Source: Hirschia maritima DSM 19733
GTDB taxonomy: Bacteria; Pseudomonadota; Alphaproteobacteria; Caulobacterales; Hyphomonadaceae
Direction of reading: 5' to 3'
NCBI RefSeq assembly: GCF_000378345.1
Contig: NZ_KB899545.1
Location: 62,001-126,000, forward strand
DNA length: 64,000 bases
Shown here: positions 34,918 through 43,624 of the stretch, one piece after another
Layout of the letters: each line of letters begins with the position of its first letter
Numbering within the stretch: the stretch's first letter is position 1
The notes under the pieces: model-generated
The model's database searches: none
What the model was told of the DNA's origin: nothing
Seen by the model: only the letters and a program-made list of their open reading frames with translations
Made by a program: the position numbers and the translations under genes

Positions 34918-35988
34918 ATGGAAGCTCATTTTAGTCCTTCTGTTCTCATTGCGAATATTGTTCTGATGGCAATGCTTGGCGTTATTACAATCGCCATTAT
35001 ACGATTGCGTAGTCTGTTTGCCATCGTGATGCTGGGGGGTGTTTATTCACTCGTGTCAGCAGCTTGGTTTCAAGCAATGGATGCCGTTGATGTGTCCTTT
35101 ACGGAAGCAGCTGTAGGAGCAGGAATTTCAACAACGCTTTTCCTTGCGGCTATGCTGCTAACGGTACGTACAGCTAAGCCTTCAAAACCGATTAAAAAAC
35201 GTTGGGCACCGCTCGCCGTTGTGTTAGCGACTGGAGCTGCTCTGGTTTATGCGTCGGTTGATTTACCGGTGTTTGGTTCGGCTGAAGCACCTGCCAATGC
35301 CCATGTTGGAAAGGCCTATATCGAGGCTACACCTTCCGATGTTGGAACACCAAACATTGTAACTGCGGTTCTCGCATCATACCGTGGTTTTGATACTTTT
35401 GGTGAAACTGTAGTGGTATTTGCGGCAGGGGTTGCAGTGATATTGCTCATCGGATTTGGTGAACGTGCTCGCGCTGCCTCTGATTGGCGCGGTAAAGATG
35501 AAGAGCAGGATGAAAACTTTAGTGATGATAGCCACTTAATTCTTCGTGTCGTCTCTAAATTCCTTATTCCACTGATCGCTATTTTTGCTTTTTATGTGCA
35601 TTTCCACGGAGAGTATTCACCTGGAGGTGGTTTCCAGGCCGGGGTGATCTTTGCGGTGGCTGTCATGCTTTATGCGCTGATTTTTGGGTTAAAAGCAGCC
35701 ATGACAGCATTCCCACCCGTGTGGGCGAGGGCTGGTGCTGCTATTGGTGTCGCGATTTACGGTATGACCGGTATTATTTGTATGATTAATGGAGGGGATT
35801 TCCTCGATTATGACTACATATTTGGTCCACCTGTTGAGGGGGCGCACCACGGTCATCATAATTGGCCACAGATTACTGGAATTATCGGAGTTGAGGTCGG
35901 CGTTGTTGTCGCTGTGGCGTGTGTGATGATTACAGCATTTTATGCATTTGCAGGCCGCGTGCCTGAGATTCGGGACGAGGACTGGTAA
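34918..35988 (+). CDS. mnhB: Fused MrpA C-terminal (DUF4040/MbhE-like) and MnhB subunit
   Basis: The 356-residue protein joins two Mrp modules. Residues 1-80 are the DUF4040 (MbhD-like) pair of helices, with FTEAAVGAGISTTLFLAAMLL; about 95-180 give the MbhE-like helices with NIVTAVLASYRGFDTFGETVVVFAAGVAVILLIG, both normally the C-terminus of MrpA; about 205-350 form MnhB with FHGEYSPGGGFQAGVIFAVAVMLYALIFG. A His-rich EGAHHGHHNWPQ loop lies before the last helix. Classical Mrp operons keep the first two modules attached to MrpA, which is absent here, so the fusion with MnhB is a rearranged form. Confidence 0.9.
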   Translation: MEAHFSPSVLIANIVLMAMLGVITIAIIRLRSLFAIVMLGGVYSLVSAAWFQAMDAVDVSFTEAAVGAGISTTLFLAAMLLTVRTAKPSKPIKKRWAPLAVVLATGAALVYASVDLPVFGSAEAPANAHVGKAYIEATPSDVGTPNIVTAVLASYRGFDTFGETVVVFAAGVAVILLIGFGERARAASDWRGKDEEQDENFSDDSHLILRVVSKFLIPLIAIFAFYVHFHGEYSPGGGFQAGVIFAVAVMLYALIFGLKAAMTAFPPVWARAGAAIGVAIYGMTGIICMINGGDFLDYDYIFGPPVEGAHHGHHNWPQITGIIGVEVGVVVAVACVMITAFYAFAGRVPEIRDEDW

Positions 35989-35991
35989 AAC

Positions 35992-36687
35992 ATGCAATTC
36001 GTACTGGACCATTATAATTATTGGATCATCATTTTGTTGATGATGGGAGGGCTCTATATTTTGTTTGAGAGCCAAAACCTCATCAAACGCCTTGTTGGTC
36101 TTTCGATCTTTCAAACTTCAGTCATCGTACTTTACGTCACACTTGGTAAAGTTGCTGGAGGAACTGCTCCAATTTTTGTCGGCGGAGGTCATCACGGCGA
36201 TGAACATGGTGATGAAACAACACATGGAGATCATGCAACTGCGCATGGGCCTGAAGCAGCAGTAGCATCTCATGGCGAGGTTCATGAAAACGGTTACCAC
36301 ATCGAACCTTCAGAAGGCCATGCCGATGCCTCTCACATTGGGGATGCACTTGGTGAAGAAGCTGTTCTGGCGGATGTCGTGGAGCCAGCAGTTGAGTTAA
36401 CTCATCACGGTGATGAAACTGTTCAGGATGTTGCTCATTCCGCTAAAGAATTATCCCATGATACAGCGTCACATGGAGCAGACGCAGCGCATGGCGCAGT
36501 TGAAGTCATCTACTCCAACCCATTGCCTCACGTATTGATGCTGACTGCAATCGTTGTTGGTGTTGCGACATTATCTGTTGGTTTGGCTTTGGTTGTGCGC
36601 ATCCGCGAAGCATATGGAACCATTGAGATGGATGATGTGAACGCTGCAGATATTGCAGCTGGTGAAATGGAAGGTGAAAAAGCATGA
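35992..36687 (+). CDS. mnhC: Na+/H+ antiporter subunit C (MnhC/MrpC, NuoK-like) with a His-rich insert
   Basis: MrpC resembles NuoK: helices at about residues 9-26 (YWIIILLMMGGLYILFES), 34-52 (LVGLSIFQTSVIVLYVTLG) and 178-203 (VLMLTAIVVGVATLSVGLALVV). At 231 residues it is about twice the usual length near 110-120. The extra length is a loop between helices 2 and 3 (about residues 64-172) made mainly of H, G, D, E, A, with 17 histidines between H67 and H167, plus an acidic C-terminal tail. By NuoK topology this loop would face the periplasm. It could bind metal ions or buffer protons at the antiporter mouth; that is inference. The insert is in frame and flanked by intact helices, so it is not a sequencing frameshift. 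Confidence 0.9.
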   Translation: MQFVLDHYNYWIIILLMMGGLYILFESQNLIKRLVGLSIFQTSVIVLYVTLGKVAGGTAPIFVGGGHHGDEHGDETTHGDHATAHGPEAAVASHGEVHENGYHIEPSEGHADASHIGDALGEEAVLADVVEPAVELTHHGDETVQDVAHSAKELSHDTASHGADAAHGAVEVIYSNPLPHVLMLTAIVVGVATLSVGLALVVRIREAYGTIEMDDVNAADIAAGEMEGEKA

Positions 36688-38219
36688 ATATGTTTGCAGA
36701 CCTTCATCTAGCGCCCGAAGCGCTAGCTGTTCACGCGCCAGTGCTGCTTGTACTTGCGCCATTCATGATGTCGACCGCATCTGTGTTTGCACCAAATGGA
36801 CGTTTTGCTTGGGGCATGGCTTTGCTCACTTCTGCATTTACAGTGTGGATGTCTTTGGTGTTGGCGTCCGATGTAGCTAGGGAAGGTGTAATATCCTACC
36901 ACATGGGTGGATGGGCTCCGCCGCTTGGAATTGAATTCCGCGCCGATGGCCTGAATGTTCTAATTGTTATACTAATTTCCTTTATGGCGCTGATGTCGGC
37001 TTTGTTTGCTCAGCCAGCTGTAGCCCGCGAAATCAGGACAGAAAAACAACCCCTTTTCTATACAGCGTTCCAGATTTGTCTGGCAGGTTTAATGGGAATG
37101 GCGCTGACAGGCGATGCGTTTAACCTGTTTGTGTTTTTAGAGATTTCTTCTATCGCGACATATGTTTTGGTGGGCTTGGGCGCGACGCGTGATCGACGTG
37201 CACTTACTGCTGCCTTCAATTATCTCATCATGGGAACAATTGGAGCGAGCTTCTTCGTAATTGGTGTTGGTTTCCTTTATGCGGCAACTGGTACGCTGAA
37301 CATGGCGGACATTGCAGAGCGGCTAAATGGACTTGATGACTCGCGTGTTGTTCAAGCAGGATTTGGCTTTATCGTTGTTGGGCTTGGGCTCAAAGCAGCC
37401 ATGTTCCCGCTGCATCAATGGTTGCCGAATGCCTATGCATATGCGCCTAGCTTTGTAACTGTATTCTTGTCTGCAACAGCGACTAAGGCTGCCTTTTATG
37501 CATTGGCTAGATTCATATTTACAGTCTACGACCCCAACTGGGACTTCGTCGTTGCAGCGATGAATTATGTGCTTGCACCTGCTGCGTGTTTGGCAATTCT
37601 GTTTTGCTCATTCCAAGCAATCTTCCAGCTCGATGTTAGAAGAGTTTTGGCATACTCTTCGGTGGCGCAAGTTGGCTATATGTTGCTTGGCTTGTCTGTT
37701 GGAACCGTTGCGGGATTATCAGCGGGGATGTTCCATCTTGCCAATCACGCCTTGATGAAAGGTGCATTGTTCATGGCCGTTGGAGCGGTCGCATTGCATT
37801 CCAATGTCTGGAGAGTTTGTGATTTCAAAGGCGCGGCCAAAACGGCTCCTTTGACGATAGCTGGTTTTACTGTTGCTGCATTCTCATTGATGGGAACTCC
37901 ATTGACTGTCGGTTTCCTATCTAAACTGCGTTTGTATGATGCGGTTGTCATCAATGGTTGGTGGTGGGCGGCTGTCGTTATTGCAACGTCTTCAATATTG
38001 GCATTTTTCTATGTCGGCCGATTATTGCAGGCAGCTTACTTGATGAAGCCGGATGAAGGAGCGCCTGAAATCAAAGAAGCACCAATGGTGATTTTATTCG
38101 CGCTTTGGGTTCTTGCTGGCCTCAACATTTATTTCTTCTTCGACTCAAGCTTACCGTTGGGATTAGCCGAAGCAGGTGCGGAAGCCGTGCTAGGTGCTAG
38201 TGCAGGAGGTGTGCAATGA
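36684..38219 (+). CDS. mnhD: Na+/H+ antiporter subunit D (MnhD/MrpD), first of three D-type subunits
   Basis: A 511-residue, about 14-helix proton-conducting subunit of the NuoL/M/N-MrpA/D superfamily. The helix-5 glutamate is in NLFVFLEISSIATYVLVG; the channel lysines are in GLGLKAAMFPLHQWLPNAYAYAP and ATATKAAFYALARF. FQLDVRRVLAYSSVAQVGYMLLGLS and FHLANHALMKGALFM match MrpD proper. Its start overlaps the mnhC stop by 4 bases (ATGA type), implying coupled translation. Confidence 0.93.
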   Translation: MNMFADLHLAPEALAVHAPVLLVLAPFMMSTASVFAPNGRFAWGMALLTSAFTVWMSLVLASDVAREGVISYHMGGWAPPLGIEFRADGLNVLIVILISFMALMSALFAQPAVAREIRTEKQPLFYTAFQICLAGLMGMALTGDAFNLFVFLEISSIATYVLVGLGATRDRRALTAAFNYLIMGTIGASFFVIGVGFLYAATGTLNMADIAERLNGLDDSRVVQAGFGFIVVGLGLKAAMFPLHQWLPNAYAYAPSFVTVFLSATATKAAFYALARFIFTVYDPNWDFVVAAMNYVLAPAACLAILFCSFQAIFQLDVRRVLAYSSVAQVGYMLLGLSVGTVAGLSAGMFHLANHALMKGALFMAVGAVALHSNVWRVCDFKGAAKTAPLTIAGFTVAAFSLMGTPLTVGFLSKLRLYDAVVINGWWWAAVVIATSSILAFFYVGRLLQAAYLMKPDEGAPEIKEAPMVILFALWVLAGLNIYFFFDSSLPLGLAEAGAEAVLGASAGGVQ

Positions 38220-39724
38220 ATAACGAACTCCTGATTCAACTAGCACTTGGAATACCATTATTCTGTTCTATTGCTGTTTGGGCTTTTAGAAGTGCACCAG
38301 ACGCGCGCGAAACTGTTACAATGCTGAGCGCGATTAGCTTGTTCATTGTAGCCCTTTCAATCGCTATGCGCGTCAATGATGGACAAGTCTTGGTCTGGAA
38401 TGTTGCTGAGGCAATGCCGGGCTTTGAAATAGCGTTTAAAGTTGAACCTTTAGGTGCTCTGTTTGGATGTATTGCATCCGGCCTTTGGGGCGTAAATTCG
38501 CTTTACTCCATTGGCTATATGCGCGGAAATAAAGAGCAACATCAAACGCGTTTCTATATGTGCTTTGGTATCGCATTGTTCGGCGCAATGGGCGCAGCAT
38601 TTTCAGCCAATTTGTTCACGCTTTTTGTATTTTATGAAGTGCTGACATTCTCCACTTACCCGTTGGTGACACACAAGGGCGATGAAAACGCTTTGCGTGG
38701 TGGTCGCATCTATATGAAGACATTGGTAGGAACATCGGTGGGGTTGTTCCTAGTTGGAATAATCGGAACTTATGTTGTCACAGGAATGACGCCTGACGGG
38801 TTTATTGCTGCGAACGCAACAACAGATTTCATTGAAGGCGGTATTCTAAACGGCCATGCGTCTTTGTTTGTTGGTTCTGTTTTGCTGCTCTTGTTTGTGT
38901 TTGGAATAGGTAAGGCTGCGATTATGCCTTTCCATTTCTGGCTTCCAAATGCGATGGTTGCGCCAACCCCTGTATCGGCTTTACTTCACGCCGTGGCAGT
39001 TGTGAAAACGGGTGTATTCGCGGTCTTAAAAATTGCTACATATATCTTTGGTGCGGATTATTTGAGTAGTTTGCCTGGTCAAGAAATTGTGCTGGTGGTC
39101 GCATGTTTTACAATCATTGTTTCGTCTTTGATTGCGTTGACAAAAGACAATCTAAAAGCGCGTCTTGCATATTCTACAGTATCACAACTTTCCTATGTGA
39201 CAGTTGGAGCAATGCTTGCTTCGGGTGCCGCTATGATGGGAGGAGGGTTGCAGATTGCGATGCACGCTGTCGGTAAAATCACCTTGTTTATGTGTGCGGG
39301 CGCTATCTATGTTGCGACTGGCAAAGGCAATATATCGGAGATGCGTGGATTGGGCCGAAAAATGCCAATCGTGTTCACGTGTTTCCTTGTAGGGGCGTTG
39401 TCGATTATTGGTGTACCTCCAATGGGAGGAAGCTGGGCGAAATACCAGTTGATTGTTGGATCTTTGGAAGCGGACAAAGTATATGTCGCGTGGACACTGA
39501 TAGCGTCTTCGATCCTGAATGTAATCTATCTCATTCCTATCGCAATTTTAGCGTTGATGCCGCCTAAAGGGGCTCCAGAACCAGCAGCTTACAAAAGGGA
39601 AGGCGGGACACCGCCATTGGCAGTTATTCCTCCTGCAATAACAGCTGTTTTGTGTGTAGTGATGTTTTTCGGAATAAATACTCTTTATGACTTCCTTCTT
39701 CCAGTATTTGGGAGCCGTCCATGA
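38216..39724 (+). CDS. Second MrpD/NuoM-like antiporter subunit
   Basis: The 502-residue protein is another member of the proton-conducting superfamily: helix-5 glutamate in LFVFYEVLTFSTYPLVTHKGDENA, lysine in GIGKAAIMPFHFWLPNAMVAPTPVSALLHAVAVVKTGVFAVLK and DNLKARLAYSTVSQLSYVTVGAM. It differs clearly from the preceding copy, so this is not a recent duplication. The start overlaps the previous stop by 4 bases. Such a second D-type subunit occurs in alphaproteobacterial Mrp-like operons that lack a full MrpA. Confidence 0.9.
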   Translation: MNNELLIQLALGIPLFCSIAVWAFRSAPDARETVTMLSAISLFIVALSIAMRVNDGQVLVWNVAEAMPGFEIAFKVEPLGALFGCIASGLWGVNSLYSIGYMRGNKEQHQTRFYMCFGIALFGAMGAAFSANLFTLFVFYEVLTFSTYPLVTHKGDENALRGGRIYMKTLVGTSVGLFLVGIIGTYVVTGMTPDGFIAANATTDFIEGGILNGHASLFVGSVLLLLFVFGIGKAAIMPFHFWLPNAMVAPTPVSALLHAVAVVKTGVFAVLKIATYIFGADYLSSLPGQEIVLVVACFTIIVSSLIALTKDNLKARLAYSTVSQLSYVTVGAMLASGAAMMGGGLQIAMHAVGKITLFMCAGAIYVATGKGNISEMRGLGRKMPIVFTCFLVGALSIIGVPPMGGSWAKYQLIVGSLEADKVYVAWTLIASSILNVIYLIPIAILALMPPKGAPEPAAYKREGGTPPLAVIPPAITAVLCVVMFFGINTLYDFLLPVFGSRP

Positions 39725-40089
39725 GCAATGATATGAACCAGAATAAAAGTTCTGATGACGCGACGCCGCTTGCCAAACTACTGTTTGGTTGGACCGAAGC
39801 CAAAGCAACTCCAATGTTGTTCTTGGTTGGCTTGATCCTGGTTGCTATTGGATTGTTTGCTGCAGATTTTGTGTTGGCTGCAAAGCATATGAAACATGCA
39901 TATAAGCCGATTAAGTTTTCAGATATGCCCATGTTTTATGGGCTGTATGGGTTCTTTGCTTTTGGTTTTGTGGTGTTGTGTGGTTGGCCATTGGCGAAGT
40001 TACTTCGCAAAGATGAAAACTATTATGGTGACCTTGAAGGTCTGGATGCAGATGAGACTTCGGTTGATGCAGGTAAGGAGGGCAAATAA
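39721..40089 (+). CDS. Small two-helix membrane protein of the Mrp-like operon
   Basis: A 122-residue protein with hydrophobic segments at about residues 28-48 (PMLFLVGLILVAIGLFAADFVLA) and 66-86 (MFYGLYGFFAFGFVVLCGWPLAKLL), and charged tails, the last acidic (ENYYGDLEGLDADETSVDAGKEGK). It overlaps both neighbours (4 bases before, 1 base after), so it belongs to the operon and was probably kept by selection, yet it matches none of the standard MrpA-G subunits that I recognise. An assembly or accessory subunit is the likely role. Confidence 0.82.
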   Translation: MSNDMNQNKSSDDATPLAKLLFGWTEAKATPMLFLVGLILVAIGLFAADFVLAAKHMKHAYKPIKFSDMPMFYGLYGFFAFGFVVLCGWPLAKLLRKDENYYGDLEGLDADETSVDAGKEGK

Positions 40090-41858
40090 TGTCCTTTGAG
40101 TTTCTAACGGAAGTAAATCCAGGTTTTGCAGTTATCTTTGCAGGGGTATTGGCATACTTTCTTCGAGTGCCAGTGTTGCGCGCAATAATCACAATTGGTG
40201 GACCAATTGTTGGTCTAATCATGCTGGTGTCATTGTCTGAGTTTGGTGTTGACCACGGTGTTATGCGTGTCATGGATCTGACAGCGATAACTTATCGCGT
40301 TGATTCATTGTCATTCATTTTTGCTTTGGCATTTTTGATCGCAGCCACAATCAATTCTATCTATTCATTACACAATAAAGACCCGCTCCAAGATGCATGC
40401 GCATTAATCTATGCAGGGGCAGCGATCGCCGCGTCTTTGTGTGGTGATTTGATGACTGTCTTCTTCTTCTGGGAGCTGACGGCGGTTTCTTCCGTCTTCC
40501 TGATTTGGCAAACAGGAACGAAGGCTGCTTACAAAGCCGGTATGCGTTATATAGCAATCCAGATATTGTCTGGTGTATTGCTTCTATTTGGTGCTGTGTA
40601 TTTCCTTGGAAACCACGGAGATCTGTCTCTGCGGGCTATTTCGCTTGAAGAAGAGGGAGCTTGGTTGATCTTCCTTGGTTTTGGTATCAAGGCGGCGTTT
40701 CCATTCCTGCACAATTGGTTGCAGGATGCATATCCAAAAGCAACGCCCACTGGTGCTGTGGTATTGTCTGCATTCACAACAAAGTTGGCGGTCTACATGT
40801 TTGCTCGGATGTTCCCGGGCGAACACATCCTGATTTACATCGGGGCGGTGATGACAATCTTCCCTGTTTTCTTTGCTGTCGTCGAAAACGACCTACGCAA
40901 AGTGCTGGCGTATTCACTGAACAACCAAGTTGGTTTCATGATTTGTGCGATTGGTGTTGCAAATCTTGATACGGAGTATGGTCGCTACGCACTCAATGGG
41001 GCTGCGGCACATGCTTTTGCGCACATCATGTATAAAGGCTTGCTGTTCATGAGTATGGGGGCGGTCATGCATCGAACAGGTACGACACAAGCCTCTGAAC
41101 TTGGCGGTCTGTGGCGAACCATGCCGTTAACGGCTCTATTTTGTCTCGTCGGGGCTGCTTCGATTTCGGCATTTCCACTATTCTCCGGTTTCGTAGCAAA
41201 ATCCATGACCATGTCTTCTGTGGGGCATGAAGGGTTTGTGATTGTATGGTGCATGCTGCTGTTTGCATCCGCTGGGGTGTTGGAGCATTCGGGAATCAAG
41301 ATTCCATACTTTGCTTTCTTCGGACATGATTCGGGTAAGCGCCCCAAAGAAGCACCATTCAATATGTTGGTCGCAATGGGATTCTCAGCCTTTATTTGTA
41401 TTGCAGTTGGTTTCCCGGGCCTTGGTGGCGCTAGATGGCTTTATTCGAACCTCCCATATCAAACAGAAGCCCTTTATTATCTCGACCATTATTTGTGGAC
41501 GTGGGATCACGTGATTACACAATTCCAATTGCTTGTGTTGGCGATGTTGGCATTCGTGTTGATGAAGCGATTTGGACTTTATCCAGCTGAGAAACCTGGT
41601 GTCGTGTTGGACTTCGATTGGACATATCGTCGATTAGGCTTTGGAGTTGCGACTTGGGCGGGAGATGTGTGGGGCCGTGCAGGGCCTGCAATGGCCAATG
41701 GTTGGAAGCAGTTAGGTGGGCGAGTGCACACCTATTTGACGCATGCATTCAGTCCTGAGGGCATCCTAAGTAAAGGTGGTCCAAGTGGTTCAATGGCTGT
41801 GTGGGCTGCCCTTGTTCTTGGGTTAGTTATTGTCGTTTCAATTATATCTGCAATATAG
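40089..41858 (+). CDS. Third D-type antiporter subunit (NuoL/MrpA-N-like)
   Basis: The largest of the three proton-channel subunits, 589 residues. Superfamily motifs: helix-5 glutamate in MTVFFFWELTAVSSVFLIWQTG, lysine in GFGIKAAFPFLHNWLQDAYPKATPTGAVVLSAFTTKLAVYMFARMF, DLRKVLAYSLNNQVGFMICAIG, and AAAHAFAHIMYKGLLFMSMG. A long C-terminal region after about residue 430 holds extra helices and an amphipathic stretch, as in NuoL-like subunits. It may stand in for the N-terminal part of the missing MrpA. It ends the operon; no intrinsic terminator was seen after it. Confidence 0.9.
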   Translation: MSFEFLTEVNPGFAVIFAGVLAYFLRVPVLRAIITIGGPIVGLIMLVSLSEFGVDHGVMRVMDLTAITYRVDSLSFIFALAFLIAATINSIYSLHNKDPLQDACALIYAGAAIAASLCGDLMTVFFFWELTAVSSVFLIWQTGTKAAYKAGMRYIAIQILSGVLLLFGAVYFLGNHGDLSLRAISLEEEGAWLIFLGFGIKAAFPFLHNWLQDAYPKATPTGAVVLSAFTTKLAVYMFARMFPGEHILIYIGAVMTIFPVFFAVVENDLRKVLAYSLNNQVGFMICAIGVANLDTEYGRYALNGAAAHAFAHIMYKGLLFMSMGAVMHRTGTTQASELGGLWRTMPLTALFCLVGAASISAFPLFSGFVAKSMTMSSVGHEGFVIVWCMLLFASAGVLEHSGIKIPYFAFFGHDSGKRPKEAPFNMLVAMGFSAFICIAVGFPGLGGARWLYSNLPYQTEALYYLDHYLWTWDHVITQFQLLVLAMLAFVLMKRFGLYPAEKPGVVLDFDWTYRRLGFGVATWAGDVWGRAGPAMANGWKQLGGRVHTYLTHAFSPEGILSKGGPSGSMAVWAALVLGLVIVVSIISAI

Positions 41859-42007
41859 TTTTGTCTTTATTTGATGAGCTGTTAAATTAATTTCTTGATA
41901 TAAATGAAGTATCACTAATTATTTTAGCAGTTCTTACTCTTTACATTAGCGCTGACATGTAGAATTTGCTTGTTTCAAATTATCAAGCTTAACGTAAAGA
42001 GTACAAA

Positions 42008-42439
42008 ATGACTAAAGATAGCGATGAAATCTTGATCGCAGCTGAAAATGAAGGTGCACTTATTGGTGTAGTTTCAGAAATAGTTTCAGCCTATGTTGGA
42101 AATAATCCAGTACCGGTCGCCGACCTTCCAGGCTTGATTGAAAACACATACAATGTAGTGAACGATCTAAACAGTCGCTCACCCAAAGAAGTGAAAGCTG
42201 ATCAGAAACCTGCTGTTTCTGTACGAAAATCTCTTAATGATGATTATTTGATCTGTCTTGAAGACGGAAAGAAGTTCAAGTCCCTGAAACGTCATTTACG
42301 CACGCGTTATAACATGTCTCCCGATGAGTACCGTGAGAAGTGGGGATTGGCCGCTGACTATCCTATGGTTGCTCCCAATTATGCAAAGCAAAGATCTGAT
42401 TTGGCTAAGCGTATGGGGCTAGGCCAAGCCAAAAAGTAA
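42008..42439 (+). CDS. MucR/Ros family transcriptional regulator
   Basis: The 143-residue protein is a Ros/MucR zinc-finger regulator of Alphaproteobacteria. The C-terminal half contains the finger in YLICLEDGKKFKSLKRHLRTRYNMSPDEYREKWGL, then the family tail YPMVAPNYAKQRSDLAKRMGLG. The second finger cysteine of Ros is an aspartate here (C-L-E-D), a variation known in the family that still folds. These proteins bind AT-rich promoter DNA and often act as global, H-NS-like repressors of exopolysaccharide, motility or cell-cycle genes. The ATG at 42008 follows a 150-bp spacer containing the likely promoter. Confidence 0.93.
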   Translation: MTKDSDEILIAAENEGALIGVVSEIVSAYVGNNPVPVADLPGLIENTYNVVNDLNSRSPKEVKADQKPAVSVRKSLNDDYLICLEDGKKFKSLKRHLRTRYNMSPDEYREKWGLAADYPMVAPNYAKQRSDLAKRMGLGQAKK

Positions 42440-42559
42440 ACAAGAAGTAAACAATAAGTTAATTAGATCAATTCGGATCCGAAACAAAATATAGAATCAT
42501 TAATACTAGAACAGATTCATCTTTACTGGATCTAACACTTGCCAAAACCTGAATATTCG

Positions 42560-43096
42560 ATGAATATAGATAAATATTCCGAATCAACAGGGCATGGGGC
42601 ACTTATGATAACGGGCGATACGCATATTGACCTTGCGGGGCAAATGACGCTTCTCAATGAATGGGTCGCTAATTCTAGCGATGGTAAAATTGCTTCACGT
42701 GATGCAATGAAGCCAGCTCAATTTATTTCTGAGTTGGCTTATATATCTGTTCTAGAAAAAATTGATTCTGACTTGTTCTTTAGACTTTCCGGATCTGAAA
42801 TCAGAAAAATGCTCGGTCGAGAGACTAAAGGGCATCGATTGGTTCAATTTCCTAAACTGGCCAATTCTCAAAGTGGCGTTCGAGCAATTAAAACTGCTTT
42901 CGCATCGGGACAACCGGTTTCAGGAACAGATGAATTGGATCAGAATACAATTCACTTTTGGTTGCGCCTTCCGGTTATGGATAGATCGGGAGAAGTCACG
43001 CAGCTAATCTGCCACGATAGAATGATTGATCATTCAATGCTGGAAGCTGAAGCGCCTAGATATGCTATGAATAGGACTATCGGCAGAGCCGCCTAG
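42560..43096 (+). CDS. PAS_5 domain protein
   Basis: The 178-residue protein matches the alphaproteobacterial PAS_5 family: a PAS-like fold with GQMTLLNEWVANSSDGKIASRDAMKPAQFISEL early, LFFRLSGSEIRKMLGRETKGHRL in the middle (the ligand-cavity helix) and FWLRLPVMDRSGEVTQLICHDRMI at the end. It has no output domain, so it may sense and pass a signal by binding another protein. A TTG at 42539 could extend it by seven residues. It ends in a good terminator and is next to the MucR gene, though with its own 100-bp leader. Confidence 0.85.
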   Translation: MNIDKYSESTGHGALMITGDTHIDLAGQMTLLNEWVANSSDGKIASRDAMKPAQFISELAYISVLEKIDSDLFFRLSGSEIRKMLGRETKGHRLVQFPKLANSQSGVRAIKTAFASGQPVSGTDELDQNTIHFWLRLPVMDRSGEVTQLICHDRMIDHSMLEAEAPRYAMNRTIGRAA

Positions 43097-43125
43097 TTAT
43101 CCTACACAATGGGAATTATTTCTTT

Positions 43126-43153
43126 AAAAGCGATGTTATGCATCGCTTTTTTT
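43126..43153 (+). terminator. Intrinsic terminator after the PAS_5 gene
   Basis: AAAAGCGATG (43126-43135) pairs with CATCGCTTTT (43141-43150) around loop TTATG, and the T run goes on to seven T at 43147-43153. Being symmetrical in A/T runs it could work in both directions. Confidence 0.88.
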
Positions 43154-43284
43154 GTGCCGTTTTTATGAGATTTGGCTAAGAAAATGATCACAATTAGGAT
43201 TGAAAGCATTTTGAAAAGGAATATAATCCTACAGTGATGAGGTTAGGGCATTATGCTTTTATCAAAGTATAAAGTGAGGTTGGA

Positions 43285-43620
43285 ATGCAATTCATTAGAC
43301 AGTCAGAAGATTTTGCAAGAGCGCGTTTAGCGGGGTCTTTATCAGGGTATGTATTTGACGTGAGCCAGGAAGAACTATTCGGAAATACACGTGGATTACA
43401 AACAGTCGCATTGGCCCGGCAAGTGGCAATGTACTTAACGCATGTATCATTTGGTCTGAGCTTAGCACGTGTAGCGAATGTGTTTTTGCGAGATAGATCG
43501 ACCGTTGCGCACGCTTGTCATTTGATTGAAGATAAGAGGGATGACCCAAAGTTTGATGAAATGCTGGAAGCTTTGGAAAATGCTGCGAGAGCTGCGCCCA
43601 CACCAATGATGCCGCATTGA
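43285..43620 (+). CDS. Orphan DnaA domain-IV (Bac_DnaA_C) helix-turn-helix protein
   Basis: At 111 residues this protein is only the DNA-binding part of DnaA. The region VALARQVAMYLTHVSFGLSLARVANVFLRDRSTVAHACHLIEDKRDD (about 42-90) aligns with domain IV, including the DnaA signature RD-x-S/T-TV-x-HA that contacts the DnaA box. No AAA+ domain is present, so it cannot be an initiator by itself. It could compete for DnaA boxes or regulate a few promoters. The spacing of 4 bases to the following DUF6456 gene makes the two an operon; the pair recurs in Caulobacterales relatives as far as I recall. Confidence 0.85.
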   Translation: MQFIRQSEDFARARLAGSLSGYVFDVSQEELFGNTRGLQTVALARQVAMYLTHVSFGLSLARVANVFLRDRSTVAHACHLIEDKRDDPKFDEMLEALENAARAAPTPMMPH

Positions 43621-43624
43621 TTGG

